64,000 bases of DNA from Niastella soli (lineage in GTDB: Bacteria; Bacteroidota; Bacteroidia; Chitinophagales; Chitinophagaceae). The notes under the pieces were generated by a model, which searched no databases, had not been told where the DNA came from, and saw nothing but the letters and a program-made list of their open reading frames with translations. Shown here piece after piece: positions 7,777 to 15,705 of this stretch (positions within the stretch are counted from its first letter, which is position 1; each line of letters starts with the position of its first letter). Position numbers and translations under genes: made by a program. The DNA lies in the NCBI RefSeq assembly GCF_017742245.1, contig NZ_JAGHKO010000004.1:1302001-1366000 (forward strand), read 5' to 3'.

Positions 7777-8568
7777 CTACCTCCAGTTCTTAAACTTCAC
7801 TACAACTCCTGCTTTAATTTCCAGGATGTTCAAATTTGAATTATACACCTGCGCTACTTTGTGCTCATGAATATCCTGAGTACTTACATTAATAAATTTC
7901 ACCAACATGGGTTTCCCCCCTTCCTGAGTGAAATCCTGTTCATCTTTCAAATGTTTGGTATTGATATAATCAAGATCACCGCCGCGGATGGTGTTTATGC
8001 TGATATCGAACATGACCTGCCCATTTTTTTTATGTTTTGAAAATATAGACGGGTTAATTAGAAAACCGGCACCTGCGCCCCAATACAATGTATTATCATT
8101 GATCAATCTTTTCTTGTCGAGTGGATGACAACCGTCAGGATCATCAGGATCCTCGATAGAGATATTGCTATTAAAATTATACGAACCCGCTTTGGCATTG
8201 ATATAAGGTACAATCAGAGATCTATTTTCATCCAAAAACTGATATCTTGCCTGCAGGTTCGCATTAAACACGCTGCTGCTGTAGTTAACCGGTACAACGG
8301 TTGGAGTATTGGCGTCGAAGTAAAAGGTTTGATCAATCTTTTCATACGCATAGATGCCACAACCCAGTTCCAATCCCACAGACAGGTTTTTTAAATGACC
8401 AGGAAATGAATACAGTCCCCCTATATGAAAACTATGGATTGCCTGAATATTTTTAGCCATTTGTTGTTGCGGTATACCCAGGCTATAATCACCTATAAGT
8501 TTAAAAGACTGACTGTTAGCAGAGAAATTCAATAAACAACTGATGAAGAGTATAGAAATGATTTTCAT
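7777..8568 (-). CDS. Outer-membrane beta-barrel-like protein
   Basis: 263 residues from the ATG at 8568 (MKIISILFISCLLNFSANSQ signal peptide). A longer frame starts at 8601 but lacks a signal in its added part. The mature part alternates Gly/aromatic strands (LIGDYSLGIPQ, SVGLELGCGIYAYEK, NANLQARYQFLD, LYWGAGAGFLINP), as in barrel porins of Bacteroidota. It ends in VKFKNWR, aromatic but not terminal Phe. No family assigned. It is alone and divergent from nothing close by. Confidence 0.6.
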   Translation of the reverse strand: MKIISILFISCLLNFSANSQSFKLIGDYSLGIPQQQMAKNIQAIHSFHIGGLYSFPGHLKNLSVGLELGCGIYAYEKIDQTFYFDANTPTVVPVNYSSSVFNANLQARYQFLDENRSLIVPYINAKAGSYNFNSNISIEDPDDPDGCHPLDKKRLINDNTLYWGAGAGFLINPSIFSKHKKNGQVMFDISINTIRGGDLDYINTKHLKDEQDFTQEGGKPMLVKFINVSTQDIHEHKVAQVYNSNLNILEIKAGVVVKFKNWR

Positions 8569-8650
8569 AACAGTAGTTTTTGGCTGACAGAAATAGTACA
8601 ATCTCCTAATAAAGTTAAGCCACTCCCCTACCAGAATGAAATATTCTATG

Positions 8651-9778
8651 TTAAATCCCGCCGGAACAGGAAATTTGAAATGTATCTGTCAGCACCGAGG
8701 GTGTTTCACCCGGCCTGATCTCATGCGGAATTGAAAAATATTCTCCGGTTAATTTAACTGCTTTACCGGCTTTTTCAAGGGAGATCTTTAAAAAGCCATG
8801 TCTGTTGTCACAGAACTGTTCAAGCCGCACCTGCTCGGTTAAAGTGCTGTCCGCAGCAAAATTTGTATCCCCTTCCATAACCAGACTATGCAAATCATCG
8901 TACCCACCTGCGCCTGCAACAATAAACCGAACAATTGAACCATTGGCATAATGCCGGCTAAAACGCTGGTAATTGTGCACATGTCCGCTGAAAACGATAT
9001 CAGGATGTACGCCTGATTCCGTAAAAGCACTTTCAAGAAATTCAATCATGTAAGAACTTGCCCCATGGTTGGAATCCGCAGAATAAGGGGCATGATGCAC
9101 ACAGACAATCAAAGCTTTTCCCGGCCCCTGCAACCGGGCATTTTTAAGCTCGCGAATAAACCACTCCCGCTGTTGCTCAGTAATTGTTCCAAATTTTGTG
9201 ATATTGCCATATAAGCCGATCATGTTTGCAAGAGGCGTTTCCAGCGTCCAATAAACATTCGGCTGTATCATGCTTTTTCTGTCTACATCACCGCTGAAAG
9301 GAACAGGTCGGGATTCAACGTCGCAGAAGACCTTCATGAAGGCGTCAAGGCTTTTATAAGGCGTTCCAGCCGGATTAATATCTCCATCGTGGTTGCCTGG
9401 GATGGCAAACACCGGCCCTGGATAATCACGATACGGTGCAAAAAACTGCGGATAATAATTCGCCGCTTCGCCAAAGGTGTATACCACATCACCCAGATGG
9501 TATAAGAACTGTGGTTTGTCTTCCAAATCATGCACTTCCTGGTATTGCTTCCTCATTTCACCGGCGACAATACGCTGAAAATTTCCGCCATACAAACTGC
9601 CCGTATCACCCACCATGTGAAATACCATTTTTTCAGCACTTATGGCAGGTATCACGGTATGCAGATCCAGATGAAAAGGGTATTTGCCTGGAGGTTCAGG
9701 CAGGGGCTGAAATTTGTAGGAATCGTCCGGCTGATTTTTTTTGAAAACCGGATATGTAACTTTTCTTTGTGAAGCCAT
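8651..9778 (-). CDS. Calcineurin-like metallophosphoesterase
   Basis: 375 residues, no signal peptide. The dimetal motifs are in order: GDTG at 57-60 (GDxG in place of the usual GDxH), GDVVY at 96-100, GNHD at 128-131, CVHHAPYS near 226 and GHVHNYQ at 265-271. Spacing fits the calcineurin-like (purple-acid-phosphatase-related) superfamily. Hydrolysis of a phosphomono- or diester in the cytoplasm is expected. The substrate is unknown. The gene is monocistronic and followed by the start of the barrel gene on the same strand at a distance of 82 bases. Confidence 0.85.
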   Translation of the reverse strand: MASQRKVTYPVFKKNQPDDSYKFQPLPEPPGKYPFHLDLHTVIPAISAEKMVFHMVGDTGSLYGGNFQRIVAGEMRKQYQEVHDLEDKPQFLYHLGDVVYTFGEAANYYPQFFAPYRDYPGPVFAIPGNHDGDINPAGTPYKSLDAFMKVFCDVESRPVPFSGDVDRKSMIQPNVYWTLETPLANMIGLYGNITKFGTITEQQREWFIRELKNARLQGPGKALIVCVHHAPYSADSNHGASSYMIEFLESAFTESGVHPDIVFSGHVHNYQRFSRHYANGSIVRFIVAGAGGYDDLHSLVMEGDTNFAADSTLTEQVRLEQFCDNRHGFLKISLEKAGKAVKLTGEYFSIPHEIRPGETPSVLTDTFQISCSGGI

Positions 9779-9941
9779 CGGTAAAGTTAACCAATAACCA
9801 TTAAGAGCAGGTTAATTTATGCTAAAGATATTATGCGGCTTTATTTAATACCCTTGTAAAAAGCTTACTTTAGCAGCCTTTATAAACCTACCGGCCCTGA
9901 CGGTTATTAATACCATTTATTCAACAGTTTCCTGTTTGCTA

Positions 9942-10070
9942 ATGAAAAATTATTTATTGTTTGTACTCCTGTTTGCACAAATTTCTCATTCATACGCACA
10001 ACAATGGCACTTACCTGATGATAGTCCTGTTTCGGATACGATTATGGTTTGTTTTCAATCCATTTGTTGA
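9942..10070 (+). pseudogene. Truncated secreted-protein start (42 codons)
   Basis: The ATG at 9942 opens a good signal peptide (MKNYLLFVLLFAQISHSYAQ) followed by about 20 residues, then a stop at 10068. The export signal without a body suggests a gene cut off by the repeat-bearing rearrangement just downstream (10116 onward). A genuine 42-residue secreted peptide is the alternative. Confidence 0.35.
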
Positions 10071-10115
10071 AATGTGATGATCCCACCGGAATTCAACCGA
10101 ATCCAAAATAAACAC

Positions 10116-10160
10116 AAAAAAAGGCTCACATTGCTGTGAACCTTTTGTGAACCGGACCTG
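10116..10160 (-). repeat. tRNA-end-like terminator element, copy A
   Basis: Read on the minus strand, GGTCCGGTTCACAA precedes a rho-independent hairpin (10116-10146). That 31-base hairpin block is the same as the terminator of the split tRNA-Arg gene (57745-57775). It lies downstream of the TlpA gene's end on the minus strand. It is one of six minus-strand elements of this form in the window. Confidence 0.6.
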
Positions 10161-10285
10161 CAAAGATGATCTTTTTCGGATAATTTTGAAACTGCTCCAC
10201 CCCTATTCTTACCAGTCGCAAAACGACGCTATAATTGAAAGAGCAGCTATGGGATTTCTCTGGTATGGAGCTGGGTTTGCTCCCG

Positions 10286-10362
10286 ACTTTGTTCGGACTT
10301 TGTTCGGGTTTCCCCTGTGTACACCCGAACATTCCCAGGGAGAGTCCGAACAAACTCCGAAC
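10286..10362. repeat. GTTCGG tandem and inverted repeats
   Basis: ACTTTGTTCGG is repeated in tandem at 10286-10296 and 10297-10307. Bases 10291-10309 and 10344-10362 form an inverted repeat with two mismatches in 19. The words match those of the inverted repeat at 1117-1197. Open frames on both strands here are repeat artefacts. Confidence 0.65.
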
Positions 10363-10436
10363 ATTACCCACAGTAATACCGGCACAATACCGGCGCCATC
10401 CCAAATAATATCCGGTTTTCCCTATAACAAGGCAAG

Positions 10437-10498
10437 ACACTTATAGACACTTATAGACCATTGTAGACATAAATGGGAAACATAACCACTTATAGACA
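10437..10498. repeat. Four degenerate TTATAGAC repeats
   Basis: CACTTATAGAC occurs at 10438-10448, 10448-10458 and 10488-10498, with a degenerate TTGTAGAC at 10461-10468. The 10-base period of the first two equals one helical turn. They sit 20-80 bases upstream of a strong promoter-like sequence at 10518 and could be regulator sites. They are too short and irregular for CRISPR. Confidence 0.45.
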
Positions 10499-10517
10499 GG
10501 GATAGCCATGCCTGTTA

Positions 10518-10547
10518 TTGCTGACCCAAAAAACAGTTTTACCTTTG
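10518..10547 (+). promoter_or_regulatory. Bacteroidota consensus promoter with no gene downstream
   Basis: TTG at 10518-10520, 19 bases, then TACCTTTG at 10540-10547 fits the -33/-7 consensus TTG-N19-TAnnTTTG. On the plus strand nothing longer than a 21-codon frame (10549-10614) follows before the TlpA gene, which is antisense. It may drive a small RNA or be left from a lost gene. Confidence 0.5.
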
Positions 10548-10751
10548 TATGATATTGCATCTGCTTCTGCGCAAAGCAGCTGTAGTACTCTTACAGTTCT
10601 TTGACATAGTTTAATGATGGAAATTCGGGTATGCAACGCCTGTAATTCGTTCATAGAATTTCCGTTAGCATCAACTAATAATAACACGCTACAACTTTAA
10701 AAATAAAACTGTATATCCTGCTCAGGATTGGTTTTAGAGTCTCATTATTGG

Positions 10752-11336
10752 TTAAACTGCTTTTACCTTGCGAATTAGCTGTTGCAGTGTAATGGCAGCT
10801 TCTTCATTCTTCATTTTACTATTATATCCAATAAGTTGATAGCGGATAATACCGTTACGGTCGATAATGAATTTAGTGGGAATACCGATCATGCCATATG
10901 CAGTATAATATTTGCTCTGCATTCCATCCGGCCCCATTTCATCAAATAATACATTAAAATCATAGTGGTGCGACCTAAGATCCTCCTGAACAAGCTCCCT
11001 GTAATTGGAGGCTTTTTCACGGGTGTCAATAAAAAGAAAAACAACACTTGTATCGCCCGCATAATCCTTAATCACATTGTTCACAGAAGGAAAGTCGAGA
11101 TGGCAGGGCTGACACCAGGTAGACCAGAACATAAGCACCACTACTTTACCCTTATAATCTGACAAGGAAGCGACCTTGCCGTTCATATCTTTCATTTTGA
11201 ACAATGGCGCTTGTACGGTAAGCATGGAATCGGCGGGTTTGCGTTCTTGTCCCTGGGCGCGAACACCGGCAATGGCGACCACCATTAAAAAAATCAATAA
11301 GAAGGAGCGGAAAAGCATAACATTTAATTTGCTCAC
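10752..11336 (-). CDS. TlpA-like thiol-disulfide oxidoreductase, exported
   Basis: 194 residues. An N-terminal membrane/signal segment at 8-27 is followed by a thioredoxin fold with FWSTWCQPC (catalytic Cys75 and Cys78), an inserted helix region and the cis-Pro motif GIPTKFIID. The AhpC/TSA-Redoxin-type start (APLFKMKDMNGKVASLSDYKGK) is typical of the TlpA/ResA group, which reduces disulfides in the periplasm. A second Met at 11318 could be the start. The gene is divergent from the histidine kinase 108 bases away. Confidence 0.85.
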   Translation of the reverse strand: MSKLNVMLFRSFLLIFLMVVAIAGVRAQGQERKPADSMLTVQAPLFKMKDMNGKVASLSDYKGKVVVLMFWSTWCQPCHLDFPSVNNVIKDYAGDTSVVFLFIDTREKASNYRELVQEDLRSHHYDFNVLFDEMGPDGMQSKYYTAYGMIGIPTKFIIDRNGIIRYQLIGYNSKMKNEEAAITLQQLIRKVKAV

Positions 11337-11428
11337 AAAGCTAACTGTCTGTAAATGATTGAAAGTTAATACCCATGGCTTTAGTGTTAAATACTGTTAA
11401 CAGCCCGATAAAAAATAATTGTAACATC

Positions 11429-11436
11429 TACCTTTG
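11429..11436 (+). promoter_or_regulatory. -7 promoter box of the kinase/regulator operon
   Basis: TACCTTTG matches TAnnTTTG and lies 8 bases before the ATG at 11445, so the message would be nearly leaderless. No TTG is found at the right -33 spacing, which weakens the call. Confidence 0.4.
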
Positions 11437-11444
11437 CAGCCTCC

Positions 11445-12797
11445 ATGAGAAAAAGACTAAAATTCACGTTCTTTATAGCCTTCCTTACTGTAGCAATGGT
11501 TATACTTTTCCAGGTTACCTGGGTCTACAATAGTTATAAAGCAAGTGAACGTAATTTTATAACCAGTGCCCGATTTGCATTGCGGAGAGCCATTACCAGC
11601 TACCAATTGCAGCAGAACGAACTACCCACTTCGCTTCAGTATAAAGAACCCACGCTAACCTTTTTTCAAAGTACCATTCCCAACCGCGATTCTATTGCAT
11701 TGGATACTCCCAAGGTCATAAAAAGGTTTAACGCAAAATTTACAACCGTTAAAGTGGATGAGGAGAATAAAGATGCGCTCTTGGAGATCCTGGGCCGGCT
11801 GCTATCTCAGCAAATGCATACACCGCTCAACCCCGATTCTCTAAACCTGTTTTTTAAAAAAGAACTACTGAAAGAAAATATTCGCGTTCCCTTTCGGTTG
11901 ATCGTATCAACCAATGCAAAGGTTGCGACGGACCATGCCATCTCCGTACCTGTTAATTTTTACAGATCTCCGGTGATAGTACAGGCCATTCCTAAAAACC
12001 AGTCACTCGCGCTCTGGCGGCAAAATATCATTCCGGCCAGCGTTTCACTGTTGCTTATATTGTTATCGGCCGGCAGTCTTTTAATTATGGGCAAAATGAT
12101 CATCCGGCAAATGCGGTTGAACAAATTCAAAAACGATTTCATCAACAATATCACGCATGAGTTAAGGACGCCCATCACCATTCTAAAATCATCTGTAGAT
12201 GCGTTGGAAACCTTTGGCGCGGCGGCTGATCCGGAAAAATTAACCAGGTATCTCAAAACAAATGGGGTCATTTTAAATAAAATGGACCAGGATATAGATC
12301 GCATCCTGGAGATCAGCAAATACGAACAGGGTGTTATCCGAGCCCAGCTGAAACGGGTTGATGTAGCTCAATTGGCCCGCGAAGTAAGCAACCGGTTTAA
12401 CCTGACCTTGCCCGATGCGGTCCTCATCAATTATAATTTGTCGCAACCAATGGTCAACACTGACCCATTTATCCTGGACTCCGTATTCAGCAACCTTATC
12501 GACAATGCCATTAAATATTCCAACCATCCTGTTCATATCGAGATCAATTTCCAGCCTATCATAAACGGCTGGCAGCTACAGGTAGCCGACAAGGGCAAAG
12601 GCATAGCCAGCTTTCACCTGCCGTTTATCTTTGATAAATTTTACCGCGTACAAACCAGTGATGTACATGAAGTAAAAGGATATGGACTGGGCTTAAGCTT
12701 CGTTAAGGAACTGGCTTTAATATTGGATGGTGAAATTTCTGTGGCTAGTAAACCAGATCAGGGAACAACATTTACAATCCGGTTTTATGACAAATAA
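11445..12797 (+). CDS. Sensor histidine kinase
   Basis: 450 residues. TM1 at about 7-27, a periplasmic sensor of about 165 residues without recognised fold, TM2 at about 196-216. Then the cytoplasmic kinase: H-box FINNITHELRTPITIL (phospho-His238), N-box SVFSNLIDNAIKYS, G1 DKGKGI, F-box FIFDKFYRV, G2 GYGLGLSFV. No HAMP or PAS is evident. It overlaps the response-regulator start by 11 bases, so the two form one operon and a cognate pair. The signal sensed is unknown. The divergent TlpA gene may be a target. Confidence 0.92.
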   Translation: MRKRLKFTFFIAFLTVAMVILFQVTWVYNSYKASERNFITSARFALRRAITSYQLQQNELPTSLQYKEPTLTFFQSTIPNRDSIALDTPKVIKRFNAKFTTVKVDEENKDALLEILGRLLSQQMHTPLNPDSLNLFFKKELLKENIRVPFRLIVSTNAKVATDHAISVPVNFYRSPVIVQAIPKNQSLALWRQNIIPASVSLLLILLSAGSLLIMGKMIIRQMRLNKFKNDFINNITHELRTPITILKSSVDALETFGAAADPEKLTRYLKTNGVILNKMDQDIDRILEISKYEQGVIRAQLKRVDVAQLAREVSNRFNLTLPDAVLINYNLSQPMVNTDPFILDSVFSNLIDNAIKYSNHPVHIEINFQPIINGWQLQVADKGKGIASFHLPFIFDKFYRVQTSDVHEVKGYGLGLSFVKELALILDGEISVASKPDQGTTFTIRFYDK

Positions 12798-13485
12798 GAT
12801 CACTGTCCTATTAGTGGAAGACGAACCTACATTGGCGGCAATCATTAAAGAATCGCTGGAAACCCGTGAGTTCCTAGTTTCCATTGCGATTAATGGGGTT
12901 GATGGATGGGAGCAATTCAAAAAGTATAAACCTGATGTATGTATCGTTGACGTTATGTTACCCAGAAAAGACGGCTTTTCGCTGGTCTCGGAAATTCGTC
13001 TGATTGATGAGAAAATGCCGATAATTTTTCTTACTGCCCGAAGAGAAACCGAAGACGTTATACGCGGACTGGAAATTGGTGCAGATGACTACATGAAGAA
13101 ACCCTTTTCTTTGGAAGAGTTGGTACTGCGCTTAAAGGCCGTGGTGCGCCGGAGCGAATTATTCACCTCTAAATATAGCTTAGAAAAGCCCCAAAAAGTG
13201 GGTTGCTATCTGCTCAATTATAAAAAGCTTACCCTGCAGCGGGATAACAACAACATTCGACTCTCACAAAGAGAAGCCGACCTGTTGCAATTGCTGATTG
13301 CTGCAAAAAATAAATTGTTAGACAGAAAGACGGCACTTATTAAGCTATGGGGTGAAGATGATCCTTTTGCAGCAAGAAGTATGGATGTTTATATTACGCG
13401 CTTAAGAAAATACTTTATTGATGATAGCTCTATTGAAATAATTAACGTAAGAGGTAAAGGGTATAGCCTTAAGGAATATTCATAG
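12787..13485 (+). CDS. OmpR-family response regulator
   Basis: 232 residues from the ATG at 12787, inside the last codons of the kinase gene. The upstream start at 12727 would lie deep in the kinase and was rejected. Receiver: VEDEP, phospho-acceptor Asp55 in DVMLPRKDG, LTARRE, and Lys105 in KKPF. The C-terminal winged helix has LSQREADLLQLLI, then MDVYITRLRKYF and INVRGKGYSL. It should be phosphorylated by the adjacent kinase and bind DNA. Confidence 0.92.
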   Translation: MTNKITVLLVEDEPTLAAIIKESLETREFLVSIAINGVDGWEQFKKYKPDVCIVDVMLPRKDGFSLVSEIRLIDEKMPIIFLTARRETEDVIRGLEIGADDYMKKPFSLEELVLRLKAVVRRSELFTSKYSLEKPQKVGCYLLNYKKLTLQRDNNNIRLSQREADLLQLLIAAKNKLLDRKTALIKLWGEDDPFAARSMDVYITRLRKYFIDDSSIEIINVRGKGYSLKEYS

Positions 13486-13512
13486 CAGTCAACTTTTCAT
13501 GCTGGTAAGCCC

Positions 13513-13609
13513 GGGCATTTGCATAAAAAAAGGCGTCAATGTATGACGCCTCACTAAACGAAGTTGTGAACCGGATTGGAATTTCTTCAAACCAGTTGAG
13601 GGAAGATCT
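13513..13609 (-). repeat. tRNA-end-like terminator element, copy B
   Basis: On the minus strand a conserved stretch including TTCCAATCCGGTTCACAA leads into a hairpin (13531-13551) and T7 (13525-13530 as A on plus). It is nearly identical over about 85 bases to copy F at 51861-51958, hairpin included. It lies after the YceI gene on the minus strand and can act as its terminator. Confidence 0.75.
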
Positions 13610-13755
13610 AAAGAAATTATATAAATTAAGCTGATGATTTTTAACAGGATGCTCCTTTAAGTGCAATAGACAACCCCGAATTCCTTTGGATTACTTGCAG
13701 GTACACATAAATATACCTCATCTATAAGAGATTGGGTTCCTGACAGACCCGCTTC

Positions 13756-14436
13756 TTACTGCTGCTGATGAAATCGTAAAGCCAGTGACACGGGTACCCT
13801 GTCTTCCAGCAACTCGTTTTTCACAAGTCCAAATATACTTCCTGACTGATAAGTGATGCCCCATTTCGTACGGTCTATTGTGAGCGACGCTGTAGCAACA
13901 ATATTCTCCCCATTCCTGACGATGGTGGCCGGAAAATGGATCTCTTGTGTAATGGCCCGTAAGGTCAATTGCCCGGTAATATAATAAGAAGAATCGCTGG
14001 AGACTTTAATCGCTTTGATTAATTGAAACGTACCCTTAGGATACTTCTTCACATCAAAGAAGTCAGGGTCTTTCAGATGCGATACCAGTCCGTTATCGCT
14101 GCTCGTGTCTTTTCTGTCAGTAACCGTAATTGTATTCATATCCAGTTCAAAATAGCCTCCTGCAATAGTGCCATTGCCGTCGAAAGCCAGGGTGCCCGCC
14201 AGGGGTTTGATATAGCCTTGGTGTCCCTTTCCTCCCATAACATGCATGCCTTTCCAATTGACAAAACTTTCTGGTATAACAAGGGAATAACCCACTACAT
14301 TTCCCACCGGGGTGGACGGTGCCGGCGATGTAATAGCAAGTGTAGGGGCAGCGATAGCCGCCGCTGAACGATCCCGACAGGCGACTGCACCGGTAAAGCA
14401 CAAGGGGACGTAGACGAACAATAAAATTGATCGCAT
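13756..14436 (-). CDS. YceI-family lipoprotein
   Basis: 226 residues. The signal sequence ends in GAVAC, a lipobox. An Ala/Pro/Ser-rich linker to about residue 45 precedes the YceI-like lipocalin domain: VNWKGMHVMGGKGHQGYI, GTIAGGYFELDMNTITVTD, SHLKDPDFFDVKKYPKGTF, YYITGQLTLRAITQEIHFP, LTIDRTKWGI. The family binds isoprenoid or other amphiphilic ligands in the periplasm. It is divergent from the membrane-bound regulator at 14609, which may control it (inference). Confidence 0.88.
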   Translation of the reverse strand: MRSILLFVYVPLCFTGAVACRDRSAAAIAAPTLAITSPAPSTPVGNVVGYSLVIPESFVNWKGMHVMGGKGHQGYIKPLAGTLAFDGNGTIAGGYFELDMNTITVTDRKDTSSDNGLVSHLKDPDFFDVKKYPKGTFQLIKAIKVSSDSSYYITGQLTLRAITQEIHFPATIVRNGENIVATASLTIDRTKWGITYQSGSIFGLVKNELLEDRVPVSLALRFHQQQ

Positions 14437-14608
14437 ATAAGATGTTGATTTATGTGATGATAAAAGCGAAAAAAAGAAACCCGGGTTGTTGATACAAACC
14501 TACAGTATGCGTCCGCAGGAGTGGTAAAAGCGGGGTAAAAACTTTGTAAACGAATGTAAAATCTGACTTGCGCTACCGGGGCTCGCAGGGAATGCTGTAA
14601 TTTTAAGT

Positions 14609-15601
14609 ATGAGCTGGAAATCCCTGCTGGCAATAGGCATCTCCTTTATAGTCATCGTTTCCTGGGCCGCCATTCATGGCCGGGCTGCCCTACCCGCTAC
14701 AGATAAGGCGACTGAAAAACTGGTGATCCGGCAGATCGGTCACCAATTGCTGTTACAGGCCGGCGATTCCTCCTCCCGCGTCCTCCCTGTGGAAGAGCGG
14801 GCGAACAAGGAATACCTGATCCGGTTTGCGGCCCCCTTTACCTTTTTGCCCGATACTTTGGTGGCTACTGTGCGCCGGTTAATAGCGGCCAACAGTCTGC
14901 CCTCCAGTTACCTCGTGGAAGTGATCCATTGCGCTCCATCGGCCGAAGTGATCTACGGATTCCAGATACATAAAGACAAAGCCCGCAATGTAATACCCTG
15001 CCTGGGTCGCCAGCAGGAAAAAGCCTGTTACAATATCCGGATCAGGTTTACAGAAACCAAGGCCGCCGGCATGGACCCGTTTGCAAGCGGTCTGCTTGCA
15101 GGTAGCCTGGTGGCTATTCTGATAAGTTTACTATTCCGCGCCCTTTATTTAAGAAAAGGAAGAACTGCCGACAAAGCAGTCAATATGCCAGCTCTGGATA
15201 ACTCAACCGGGATAACGATGGAGATTACAGGGCTGCAAAATATTCAACCAGATCTACCACCGTCAGCAATTAAACGGGAAGTCCCGGCACCATCCGGTAT
15301 TGCGATTGGTAACCTACTTTTCTTGCCGGAAAGTCAGCAATTGATAGCTGGCACCTCTATCATTCCACTCACAGCTAAAGAAGCCAAACTGTTGCACGTA
15401 TTTGCCAACGCCCAGCAGAAGGTGATAGATCGTGATCAGTTGTTGAAAGAAGTGTGGGAAGATGAAGGCGTCATTGTTGGCCGGAGCCTGGATATGTTCG
15501 TCTCGAAATTGCGGAAAAAGTTGCAAGCGGACCCAAGCGTAAGCATCCTGAATGTGCACGGCAAAGGATATAAACTGGTTATTGGTCAAATGACGTGCTG
15601 A
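14609..15601 (+). CDS. Membrane-anchored winged-helix transcriptional regulator
   Basis: 330 residues. TM1 at about 5-22, a periplasmic part of about 130 residues containing two Cys (IHCAPSAEVIYGF and IPCLGRQQEKACYNI), TM2 at about 155-176, then a cytoplasmic linker. A C-terminal OmpR-type winged helix follows: IPLTAKEAKLLHVFANAQ, LLKEVWEDEGVIVGRSLDMF, LNVHGKGYKLV. There is no receiver or kinase, so this is a one-component, transmembrane signalling regulator, ToxR-like in principle but with the DNA-binding domain C-terminal. The divergent YceI gene 172 bases away is the likeliest target. Confidence 0.8.
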   Translation: MSWKSLLAIGISFIVIVSWAAIHGRAALPATDKATEKLVIRQIGHQLLLQAGDSSSRVLPVEERANKEYLIRFAAPFTFLPDTLVATVRRLIAANSLPSSYLVEVIHCAPSAEVIYGFQIHKDKARNVIPCLGRQQEKACYNIRIRFTETKAAGMDPFASGLLAGSLVAILISLLFRALYLRKGRTADKAVNMPALDNSTGITMEITGLQNIQPDLPPSAIKREVPAPSGIAIGNLLFLPESQQLIAGTSIIPLTAKEAKLLHVFANAQQKVIDRDQLLKEVWEDEGVIVGRSLDMFVSKLRKKLQADPSVSILNVHGKGYKLVIGQMTC

Positions 15602-15652
15602 GTGTGGAAGAATGTTTTTAAACGAGCCGGCGCCTTACCGAAATATACGCAC

Positions 15653-15685
15653 AAAAAAAGAGGCTACCTTTCGATAACCTCTTTT
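15653..15685. terminator. Hairpin terminator between convergent genes
   Basis: The GAGG(C)TA and TA(A)CCTC arms around a CTTTCGA loop are flanked by an A-run on one side and TTTT on the other. The hairpin can end both the regulator gene (plus) and the methyltransferase gene (minus). Confidence 0.7.
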
Positions 15686-15705
15686 CAAACCTATCGCAGG
15701 GGGAG

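Noticed and set aside
10126-10446. Open frames of about 100 codons on both strands
   Set aside because: They span element copy A and the GTTCGG repeats; no start signal and no protein features.
10437-10498. CRISPR-like array
   Set aside because: Repeats are only 8-11 bases, irregularly spaced and without spacers of constant length; no cas genes nearby.
10490-10687. 65-codon minus-strand frame
   Set aside because: No motif, no leader features, and it covers the promoter-like sequence at 10518-10547 on the other strand.
12727-12786. Upstream start for the response regulator
   Set aside because: It would lie within the kinase G2 region; the ATG at 12787 gives a normal receiver start and a typical short overlap.
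13469-13666. 65-codon minus-strand frame after the response regulator
   Set aside because: It coincides with element copy B, and the terminator hairpin would lie inside it.
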